Shown: positions 23,459-30,397 of the stretch, one piece after another
Numbering within the stretch: position 1 is the stretch's first letter
Layout of the letters: every line of letters begins with the position of its first letter
Assembly: GCA_039181495.1 (NCBI GenBank)
Contig: JBCDCP010000018.1
Span: 1-30,397 of the forward strand
DNA: 30,397 nucleotides
Origin: JBCDCP01 sp039181495
Lineage (GTDB): Bacteria; Pseudomonadota; Alphaproteobacteria; Rhizobiales; Tepidamorphaceae
Direction of reading: 5' to 3'
Position numbers and translations under genes: made by a program
The notes under the pieces: generated by a model
What the model was told of the DNA's origin: nothing
What the model saw: only the letters and a program-made list of their open reading frames with translations
Databases searched by the model: none

Positions 23459-25537
23459 ATGGCCTCAACGTCGAAATCCGAAATCGCGCGAGCATTAGCC
23501 GAGTCCCCCAGCCCCTATTTGCGGCACCATGCGACGGACGCGGTGGAGTGGCGGCAATGGCAGCCAGACGCCCTCGCCGAGGCGCGCCAGTCAGGACAGC
23601 CGATCTTCCTCTCGATCGGATATCTCGCCTGTCACTGGTGCCACGTGATGCAGCAGGAGAGCTTCACCAATCCCGACACCGCCGCGATACTCAACGCGCG
23701 CTTCATCCCGATTCTGGTCGACCGGCAGGCGCAGCCCGATGTCGACCGCCTGTTCCAGACCCTGGCCACCGAACTCGGCATCCAGAATGGCTGGCCGCTC
23801 AACATGGTGCTGACCCCTGAGGGACACCCGTTCTTTGGCGGCGTCTATTTTCCGCCTGAACCGCGCGCCGGCGTTCCCGCTCTTCGTGAGGTTCTGGTCG
23901 AAGCAGAGGCGTTGTACCGGGCCGATCCAAACGGCGTGGCTGCGTCCGGACAGTCCGCCGTGGCAAGCATCGTCGATGCTGCATCTCAGGGTGACGCACG
24001 GGATCAATTGTCACGATCCGATCTGCAGCGTTCCGTTGCCGATCTCGCGGCTGAAGCTGACGACTTCAATGGCGGCTTCGGCGATGGGGTCAAATTCCCA
24101 CGCTTCCCCGCCGTCATGGCGCTATGGCGTGGGTTTCTGCGATCAGGCGATACGGACCTGTCCGATGCTGTGACCTTCACCATCGACACAATCACGAGGG
24201 GCGCGATCGTCGATCATGTCGGCGGCGGCCTGTTCCGTTACACGGTCGACCCGCTCTGGCATCAGCCGCATTTCGAGAAGATGCTCGACGTCAATGCAAT
24301 GACGATCAGCGCGATGACCGACATCTGGCGGGAGACGCGCGACCCCGAGCTGGCCCGGACCGTCGAGAAGACCGTCGAGTTCCTGTTGTCAGACCTGCGC
24401 CTGTCCGACGGCGCATTTGCATCGGCACTGTCGGCGGTCTCCGATGGAGCCGACGGTGCCTACTACGTCTGGGATGAAGAACGTATTCAGGCCCTTCTGG
24501 GCGAAGGCTTCGAGCTCTTCGACCGTGCCTATGATCTCGCCTTTCTAGAAGACGGTATAGACGGGTTAGCGATATACCAGTCCGAGGCCGCCCACGAAGA
24601 CATCGCGCAAGAGATGGGTCTAACACCAGCCCAACTCCGACAGAGGTTGGACCGACTTCTGGACCGCCTCAGGGCTGACCGCACAAACCGCCCACCGCCT
24701 ACTCGTGATGAGAAGACTATCGCCAGTTGGAATGCGCTGGCCGTCAGCGCGCTAGTTAGCGCCGGCATGGCCTTCGGAAAGCCGGACTGGATCAGCGCCG
24801 CATGGCGCGCCTTCAGGGCCACACTCGACGCCGTGACCGTTGATGGAACACTGCATCGCTCCGCCTATGACGGACGGACAAGTGGTCTGGCGACACTCGA
24901 AGACAGGGCCTTGCTGGCACGCGCCGCCGTGGATCTGTTCATGGCAGACGGCAACGACCAACACCTTGCGACGGCGCTCAGCTTGCTCGATCCAATAGAC
25001 GCCCTCGAGGATCGGAACCGCGGCGGCTACTTCATGACCGAACAGCCGGTGGCCGAAAACCTGCCGCGCCTGCGGACGGCCAGTGACACCGCCGCGCCGT
25101 CAGGCAATGCAGCGCTCGGCAGCGTCCTGGCCACGATCTACTATCTGACAGGAGATACCAGTTTCCGGGAGACGGCCGAACGGCTCGTCTCCGGATTCTC
25201 AGAAGACGTTGGCGCCAGACCGCTCGACGTCGCAGGTATGATCACTGCAGCCGATGATCTCAATGATGCCGTTCAGATCATCATCGTTGCTGACACCGAA
25301 GACACCAATCTCGATGTGCTGGTTAACGCCGTTTGGACAACGGCCACACCGGGTCGCATCCTTCAGATTATTGCGCCGGGCACCGAATTGCCGGCCGGCC
25401 ACCCGGCGCAATATAAGGATCGCATTGAGGACAAGGCGACAGCCTATGTTTGTGTCGGGCAAATCTGTTCGCTGCCAAACACCGATCCAGACACTCTGGC
25501 CGACACGATCAGACAGTTGAGACGCACCTGGACTTAG
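23459..25537 (+). CDS. DUF255 thioredoxin-domain protein (YyaL/SSP411 family)
   Basis: A 692-aa cytoplasmic protein with an N-terminal thioredoxin-fold domain (about residues 15-175) and a long alpha/alpha six-hairpin toroid resembling a glycosidase fold. The family signature is intact: SPYLRHHATDAVEW, then IFLSIGYLACHWCHVMQQESF with Cys58 and Cys61, then NGWPLNMVLTPEGHPFFGGVYFPP. In the toroid, GGLFRYTVDPLWHQPHFEKMLDVNA is well conserved. The biochemical role is unknown; related mammalian protein is SPATA20. Canonical members have ERESF or AHESF, here QQESF. It converges with the exporter gene seven bases downstream. Confidence 0.92.
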   Translation: MASTSKSEIARALAESPSPYLRHHATDAVEWRQWQPDALAEARQSGQPIFLSIGYLACHWCHVMQQESFTNPDTAAILNARFIPILVDRQAQPDVDRLFQTLATELGIQNGWPLNMVLTPEGHPFFGGVYFPPEPRAGVPALREVLVEAEALYRADPNGVAASGQSAVASIVDAASQGDARDQLSRSDLQRSVADLAAEADDFNGGFGDGVKFPRFPAVMALWRGFLRSGDTDLSDAVTFTIDTITRGAIVDHVGGGLFRYTVDPLWHQPHFEKMLDVNAMTISAMTDIWRETRDPELARTVEKTVEFLLSDLRLSDGAFASALSAVSDGADGAYYVWDEERIQALLGEGFELFDRAYDLAFLEDGIDGLAIYQSEAAHEDIAQEMGLTPAQLRQRLDRLLDRLRADRTNRPPPTRDEKTIASWNALAVSALVSAGMAFGKPDWISAAWRAFRATLDAVTVDGTLHRSAYDGRTSGLATLEDRALLARAAVDLFMADGNDQHLATALSLLDPIDALEDRNRGGYFMTEQPVAENLPRLRTASDTAAPSGNAALGSVLATIYYLTGDTSFRETAERLVSGFSEDVGARPLDVAGMITAADDLNDAVQIIIVADTEDTNLDVLVNAVWTTATPGRILQIIAPGTELPAGHPAQYKDRIEDKATAYVCVGQICSLPNTDPDTLADTIRQLRRTWT

Positions 25538-25544
25538 GCACAGG

Positions 25545-26453
25545 TCATGTCGTTCGTCTGGCGCGACGCTGCGATAGGATCGCCAGCATTCCGGCCGCGA
25601 AAATGGCGCCGATACCGATCAACGCCAGGGGCGCCGGGAGTTCATCAAACCAGACAACGCCCCATAGCAGGCTGAACACCAGATAGCAGTAATCGAACAC
25701 CGCGACGGTGCCGGGTGGCCCATTCTGATATGCAATCGCAGCACCGACACTGCCGACGAGAATGGACAGGGCGAGCACGGCCACGATTGCGAGCAAGGTT
25801 GGATCGATCGGTCGCCAGGGCCCGAAAATGAACGAGCCCTCGGAACCCGCAAAGAGCGCGATCACCGCGCCAGCAATCACAAAGGCCGCGTTCAAGCCCA
25901 AGGCGAGCACAAACGGGTCTTCGGAACGACACTTCGCCGACGTCAGCACCATTGCGCAGGCATAGAGCAGTGCAGCAGCCAAGGGCAGGAGTGTCACGAT
26001 CTGAAACCCTGCGGTGTCAGGTCGTACAATCAGAACGACGCCAACAAACCCCAGGGCGATTGCCGCAAGCACCCCGGCCGACGGCCAGCGTCGGACGACA
26101 AGGCTGGCGATGATCAGTATGAAGATGGGCCCCGAATAGTATGCCGCCGCAGCCAGCGATAAGGGCATCTTCGGCAGTGCGGCGTAGTAGCTCAGCCACA
26201 TCAGGACCAGCAGCGCACTGCGCAAGACAACCCAGAATGGCGCTCGGATCGAGACACGTCCGCCTCTCCTCGCCAGCAACCAGAGTACCGGCAAAGCCAG
26301 AGCTGAGCGCAGGATATACATCTGCCAGAGCGGCAGAGACAGGCTGGTGGCCTTGATAACCGCGTCGCCCAGCGACAGGGCGAAAACCGATGCGACAATC
26401 GCAAGAACAGCGGTGGTGGTCCGATAGCCCGTTGCGCTTGCCGTCATCTGCAT
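25545..26453 (-). CDS. EamA-family (DMT) transporter
   Basis: Inner-membrane exporter of the drug/metabolite transporter superfamily: ten predicted membrane segments in two EamA repeats over 302 aa (first repeat from about VLAIVASVFALSLGDAVIKA, second from AAALLYACAMVLTSAKCR). The start at 26453 is preferred over the frame opening at 26492 because GAGGGG lies five bases before it. The substrate is unknown. It is divergent from a LysR regulator with a 92-bp gap, which suggests that the regulator controls it. Confidence 0.9.
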   Translation of the reverse strand: MQMTASATGYRTTTAVLAIVASVFALSLGDAVIKATSLSLPLWQMYILRSALALPVLWLLARRGGRVSIRAPFWVVLRSALLVLMWLSYYAALPKMPLSLAAAAYYSGPIFILIIASLVVRRWPSAGVLAAIALGFVGVVLIVRPDTAGFQIVTLLPLAAALLYACAMVLTSAKCRSEDPFVLALGLNAAFVIAGAVIALFAGSEGSFIFGPWRPIDPTLLAIVAVLALSILVGSVGAAIAYQNGPPGTVAVFDYCYLVFSLLWGVVWFDELPAPLALIGIGAIFAAGMLAILSQRRARRTT

Positions 26454-26545
26454 TGACCCCTCGTCTTGCATCGCGGGGGCCAGGAAAATCATGTATAAGC
26501 GCTGATGAAAAAGGATTTATTGGTGAATTTGCATGAGCTTAAGTT

Positions 26546-27451
26546 ATGGATAATCCCACACAGGCACTGCCCCCGTTGTCTCGCCTCAAGCCGTTCGAGG
26601 CAGCCGCACGACACGAGAGCTTTTCGCTTGCGGCATCGGAATTGGGGATGACCCAGACCGCCATCAGCAAACAGATCGCGCTCCTCGAACGGGAACTGGG
26701 CGCCGCACTGTTCGAACGCCGTAACAGAGCGGTGTTCCTGACTGATGCAGGACAGAAGCTCGGGCGGGTGGTGAGCGCGGCGCTGGCAGACATCACGGCC
26801 GAAATGGCCAGCCTGCGCGGAAGCAGGCGCGCGCGCGAACTCGTGCTGCATTGTCAGCTATGCGAGGCATTCTATTGGCTTATGCCGAGGCTTGCCGCGT
26901 TTCACGCGCGGCACCCCGGGATAGAGCTTCGCGTCATCAGCGCGCTTCATCCGCTGACCGAGACGACCGAAGGTTTTGATGTCGCGATGCAAACAACGGG
27001 CCGGCCATCCGGCACAGCGCGGCTCGCATTCACTGCCTCGGATGATATCTTTCCCGTTTGCGCGCCGTCACTGGTTCCAGAAGACAACCGGCCGCTTGCT
27101 GTATCTCAGCTCGCCGCGTTCAGGCTCCTCTCCCATGTCGTATCACCGCAAGCCTGGACGGACTGGCGCGACTGGTTCGAAGCCGTGGGGGAACCGCTTC
27201 CACATCGACCGCGAATGCTCCAGTTCAACAGCTATCCGGTCGCGCTTCAGGCTGCGGTCGCGGGTCACGGCATTGCGCTTGGATGGCGGCGGACGACCCA
27301 AGGCATGATCGATGAGGGTAAGCTGGTGGCGCCATGTACGGAGTTTGTGTCACGGCCAACCGAGTTCTCGGCGTTCCGAAGTGCGGCTCGGGATCGGCAC
27401 CCCGATGCCGAAAAACTCATTGAATGGCTGTCGGAGGAATTGACCGACTAA
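26546..27451 (+). CDS. LysR-family transcriptional regulator (GcvA-like)
   Basis: A 301-aa LysR-type regulator. The N-terminal helix-turn-helix is typical of the GcvA branch (LPPLSRLKPFEAAARHESFS, then ELGMTQTAISKQIALLERELGAALFERRNRAVFLTDAG, residues about 8-72). The effector domain follows, with ELRVISALHPLTETTEGFDVAM and AVAGHGIALGWR (near residue 240). It is divergent from the EamA transporter, the usual regulator-target layout. It converges with the CoxL-like gene, 17 bp apart. The effector is unknown. Confidence 0.92.
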   Translation: MDNPTQALPPLSRLKPFEAAARHESFSLAASELGMTQTAISKQIALLERELGAALFERRNRAVFLTDAGQKLGRVVSAALADITAEMASLRGSRRARELVLHCQLCEAFYWLMPRLAAFHARHPGIELRVISALHPLTETTEGFDVAMQTTGRPSGTARLAFTASDDIFPVCAPSLVPEDNRPLAVSQLAAFRLLSHVVSPQAWTDWRDWFEAVGEPLPHRPRMLQFNSYPVALQAAVAGHGIALGWRRTTQGMIDEGKLVAPCTEFVSRPTEFSAFRSAARDRHPDAEKLIEWLSEELTD

Positions 27452-27468
27452 CGGTTCCACGAACGGCC

Positions 27469-29766
27469 TCAAGCAGCAGCCTTGCGCGCCTCCTGAATGA
27501 TCTGCCAGAGCTTCTGCGGGGTCGCCGGCATGTCAACATGGGTGATGCCATAGGCCCGATGTAGCGCATCCACTAGTGCGTTCATGAAGGCCGGCGTTGC
27601 CCCGATTGCGCCAGCCTCGCCTGCACCCTTGATGCCCAGCGGATTGGTCTTGCACGGCACATTGCGCGTTGAGAAATCGATCATCGTCAGATCGTCAGCG
27701 CGCGGCATGGTGTAGTCCATGTAGGTCGCCGTCAGCAGCTGGCCCGTTTCATCCTCATAGACGGTGTGCTCGAGCAGGGCTTGACCGATACCTTGCGCCA
27801 CCCCGCCATGGACCTGGCCTTCAAGCAGCATCGGATTCACCGGCCGGCCGAAATCATCGACGATCGTGTATCTAAGAATGTCCGTGTTGCCGGTTTCGGG
27901 GTCGACTTCCAGTTCGATCACGTGGATGCCGTTGGGATAGGTCGGCGCGGACGGTGCGAAACCCTCTTCGGCTTCCAGCGGATCATCATGTTGGACAGCG
28001 ATCTCAGACAACGCCACCGCCTTGTCGGTCCCGGCAATGCGCACACCCTTTTCCGAGAACTCAAGGTCGCCAGCCGACGCTTCCAGCATATCAGAGGCCT
28101 GTTCACGGATTTTCTCGGCCAGCGAGGAACTCGCTTTCTTGACCGCCATTCCGCCGACAGGCAGGGACCGCGAGCCGCCAGTCCCGCCGCCGGTCTTGAT
28201 TAGGTCGCTGTCGCCCTGAACAACATTGACGCGCCAGGACGGCACCGCCAGTTGATCTGCAACCAGCTGGGCGTAGGCCGTGGCGTGACCCTGCCCGTTC
28301 GATTGCGTCCCGATCAGCACGGTGATCTGTCCGTCCTTCTCCAACCGCACACGCGCATTCTCCGGGCCGCCGCCAGCGCACGCTTCGATGTAGGTGGCAA
28401 AGCCGATGCCGCGCAGCTTGCCCGCCTTGCGGCTCGCTGACATCCGCGACCTGAAGCCCTTGTAGTCGGCCGCATCGAGAGCTGCATCCTGCAGCTTGGC
28501 AAACTCGCCAGAGTCGTAGACCCGGCCGCCAGCCGTCTTGTAGGGCATGTAGGACGGCGGAATGTAGTTCCGCTTTCGGAACACCTCCGGCTTCAATCCC
28601 AATTCCCGCGCAGCCTTGTCTACAATACGCTCGATGACGACGGTCGCTTCAGGCCGGCCTGCACCGCGATAGGCATCAACCGGCACGGTGTTGGTATAGA
28701 CGCCGCGCACGCGGGAGTGCATGACCGGCACGCGGTAGACACCAGGCAGCATCGGCGCGCCGAGTGTCGGCACGAACGGGCCATAGTGAGACAGATAGGC
28801 GCCCATATTGGCGAGCGTATCGACATCGAGCGCGGTGATCTTGCCCTTCTCGTCCAGGCCGAGCCTGACCCGGGTGATGTTGTCCCTGCCGTGATAGTCG
28901 CCAAGAAAATGCTCGGTTCTGTCGCCAATCCAAACCACCGGGCGGCCGATCAGCTCTGCGGCACGCAGCACCAGCGCATATTCGCGGTAGCAGAAGATCT
29001 TGGTGCCGAAACCGCCACCAACGTCCGGCGTCTTGACGTGGAACTTGTCGGGCGAAGTCTTGAACACTTGGCCGGCGAGCACCCTGACAATGCCATGCAC
29101 GCCCTGTGATCCGCAGGTGAGCACATAGCGGCCAGTGCCTTCCTCGATCTCTCCGATTGCAGCACGCGGCTCGAGGTAGTTGGTGACGATCCGATTATTG
29201 ACCAGTTCGAGTTCGATCACCCGGGCCGAGGTACTGAGGGCAGTCTGCGTCGATTCCGCATCTCCTAATCTCCAGTCAAACGCCAGATTGCCTTGAACAG
29301 CGTTATGGATTTGCGGCGCGCCGGCCGCAATTGCGCGTTTCATGTCGGCGACCGCAGGGCGCTCGGTGAAATCGATGTCAAAGGCCTCGCCCGCGTCACG
29401 GGCCTGGGCCTCGGTCTCAGCAATCACCATGGCCATGGCATCGCCCACATGGCGAACACGAGAGGCCGGCAGGACGGGATTGTCGGGTATGGGAGTCAGC
29501 GACCCGTCATGGTTCTTGGCCGGTGCCACGCAAGGCAGCGGTCCCAGATCGCAAACTTCTGCTGCCGTAAGCACCGCAAGCACCCCTGGCATCTGCCGCA
29601 CGTCTTCAGCATTGTTGATCTTGAAATCAGCGTGACCCATGGGCGACCGCAAGACGACGGCCCGCGCGGCATCATCCGGCATCAGATCAGCAGTATAGTT
29701 GCCCTGACCCCGGATCAGCGCAAAATCCTCGGTGCGTCTGACAGCAGCGCCAAAACCAAACTTCAT
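27469..29766 (-). CDS. Form II CoxL-like molybdenum hydroxylase large subunit
   Basis: Large molybdopterin-binding subunit of the xanthine oxidase/CO dehydrogenase family, 765 aa, no signal peptide. The a/b hammerhead N-terminal domain opens MKFGFGAAVRRTEDFALIRGQGNY. The active-site loop is AYRGAGR (residues 365-371), the mark of Form II CoxL-like proteins, not the AYXCSFR of true aerobic CO dehydrogenase, so CO oxidation is doubtful. The conserved catalytic Glu717 is in GIKGAGEAGAIG. No small [2Fe-2S] or medium FAD subunit lies next to it: putA is upstream and a convergent LysR gene downstream. Substrate is unknown. Confidence 0.9.
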   Translation of the reverse strand: MKFGFGAAVRRTEDFALIRGQGNYTADLMPDDAARAVVLRSPMGHADFKINNAEDVRQMPGVLAVLTAAEVCDLGPLPCVAPAKNHDGSLTPIPDNPVLPASRVRHVGDAMAMVIAETEAQARDAGEAFDIDFTERPAVADMKRAIAAGAPQIHNAVQGNLAFDWRLGDAESTQTALSTSARVIELELVNNRIVTNYLEPRAAIGEIEEGTGRYVLTCGSQGVHGIVRVLAGQVFKTSPDKFHVKTPDVGGGFGTKIFCYREYALVLRAAELIGRPVVWIGDRTEHFLGDYHGRDNITRVRLGLDEKGKITALDVDTLANMGAYLSHYGPFVPTLGAPMLPGVYRVPVMHSRVRGVYTNTVPVDAYRGAGRPEATVVIERIVDKAARELGLKPEVFRKRNYIPPSYMPYKTAGGRVYDSGEFAKLQDAALDAADYKGFRSRMSASRKAGKLRGIGFATYIEACAGGGPENARVRLEKDGQITVLIGTQSNGQGHATAYAQLVADQLAVPSWRVNVVQGDSDLIKTGGGTGGSRSLPVGGMAVKKASSSLAEKIREQASDMLEASAGDLEFSEKGVRIAGTDKAVALSEIAVQHDDPLEAEEGFAPSAPTYPNGIHVIELEVDPETGNTDILRYTIVDDFGRPVNPMLLEGQVHGGVAQGIGQALLEHTVYEDETGQLLTATYMDYTMPRADDLTMIDFSTRNVPCKTNPLGIKGAGEAGAIGATPAFMNALVDALHRAYGITHVDMPATPQKLWQIIQEARKAAA

Positions 29767-29938
29767 TGCTGGAGCCCTTCGACGGATAGGGATTCAGGAG
29801 GGCCGTGTGAAATCACAGGCGATATCCGGAGATTAGAGCAGGCAGGTATCATAACAACCCAGTTGGGGCATCTTGCAGAGGCGACATGCAGCCTGGTCAA
29901 AGCACCGCCCAGAGCCTGCACAGCAACGCCCGCTACTA

Positions 29939-30397
29939 CTATTCCGCTGCTGCCAACAGCGATGCGTTGCCGCCGGCAGCGGTGGTGTCGATGCAGATAT
30001 GCCGCTCCTGTCTCAATCCGAACATCCTGTCATCATCGAGAATGAGCGGCACAATTGGACCACTGCGCAGTGCAAGCGCGGCCCGCAGAAGATGAGCTGT
30101 CTGACTGTCCCCCCAGAACATCACTGCGGAGATGCCATCAAGGTCGATTATCGATCGCGGATCCAGAACACCATCGACGCAGTCCAGTTTGCCAGGTTCG
30201 GCATCAAGGCCGGCCATGGCATCGACTGCCGCCATGGTCACCGCGACCACCGCGTTTCCAGCTGACAGTGCCGCTTCCGCCTGCAGACGGACCGGGCCGG
30301 TACCGGGTCCCAAACACAAGACCACGCCGCGGGGCACCGACAGCAACCGGTTGGACTCGCCCGTTGGTCCGGGCATCTCCTCGGCATTGCGCAGCCG
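29939..30397 (-). CDS. putA: PutA C-terminal part (proline dehydrogenase/P5C dehydrogenase), cut by the window edge
   Basis: The last 152 codons of a gene whose start lies beyond the right edge; the frame is open to the final base. The C-terminal region of bifunctional PutA is recognisable from RNAEEMPGPTGESNRL, VLCLGPGTGPVRLQAEAALSAGNAVVAV and the closing IDTTAAGGNASLLAA, which matches the usual NTTAAGGNASLM ending. PutA oxidises proline to glutamate at the inner membrane. The catalytic domains are outside the window. The 172-bp gap to the CoxL-like gene shows no terminator or promoter I can support. Confidence 0.88.
   Translation of the reverse strand, partial: RLRNAEEMPGPTGESNRLLSVPRGVVLCLGPGTGPVRLQAEAALSAGNAVVAVTMAAVDAMAGLDAEPGKLDCVDGVLDPRSIIDLDGISAVMFWGDSQTAHLLRAALALRSGPIVPLILDDDRMFGLRQERHICIDTTAAGGNASLLAAAE

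Noticed and set aside
27469..29766. True CO dehydrogenase (coxL)
   Set aside because: The active-site loop is AYRGAGR instead of AYXCSFR and the partner subunits are absent nearby.

Overview
This window looks like chromosomal DNA of a sulfur-oxidising alphaproteobacterium, probably of the Hyphomicrobiales/Rhodobacterales type. The reasons are the high GC content, the gene order soxT-R-S-V-W-X-Y-Z-A-B-C (the Paracoccus/Pseudaminobacter order), the end of a PutA-type proline catabolic enzyme, and a Form II CoxL-like molybdoenzyme. Genus cannot be fixed from the sequence alone.

Left third (1-9831): a thiosulfate-oxidation (Sox) locus. Leftward genes are soxV, soxW, soxX, soxY, soxZ, soxA, soxB and soxC; soxD would be expected just off the left edge. 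Rightward and divergent are soxS, soxR and soxT. SoxXA loads sulfur onto the SoxYZ carrier, SoxB releases sulfate, and SoxC(D) oxidises the sulfane sulfur. SoxV and SoxW, with SoxS, move electrons to periplasmic thiols. SoxR is an ArsR-family persulfide-sensor-type repressor with Cys37/Cys103. An ATTC-N8-GAAT operator overlaps the predicted -35 of soxX, and a degenerate copy lies by soxS. Several hairpins and a small coupled leader ORF lie between genes of the operon.

Middle (9860-19402): an HxlR regulator divergent from a Nu-class-like glutathione S-transferase, an aconitase B that looks like the Bacteroidetes type, a small secreted cysteine-containing protein, and a complete LIV/HAAT ABC importer (livG-F-H-M plus a binding protein) read leftward and ending in a hairpin terminator.

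Right third (19491-30397): a divergent pair (a large outer-membrane protein that looks like two fused beta-barrels, and a sulfotransferase) bracketed by two intergenic 38-bp near-identical direct repeats. This is followed by an AT-richer PsiE-family gene, a DUF255 thioredoxin-fold protein, an EamA exporter divergent from a LysR regulator, a CoxL-like molybdenum hydroxylase large subunit without its small and medium subunits nearby, and the C-terminus of putA entering from the right edge. I saw no tRNA, rRNA, CRISPR array, transposase or integrase.

The most unusual features are the repeat-bracketed barrel/sulfotransferase module, the layered regulatory structures inside the sox locus, the foreign-looking acnB and the orphan CoxL-like subunit.
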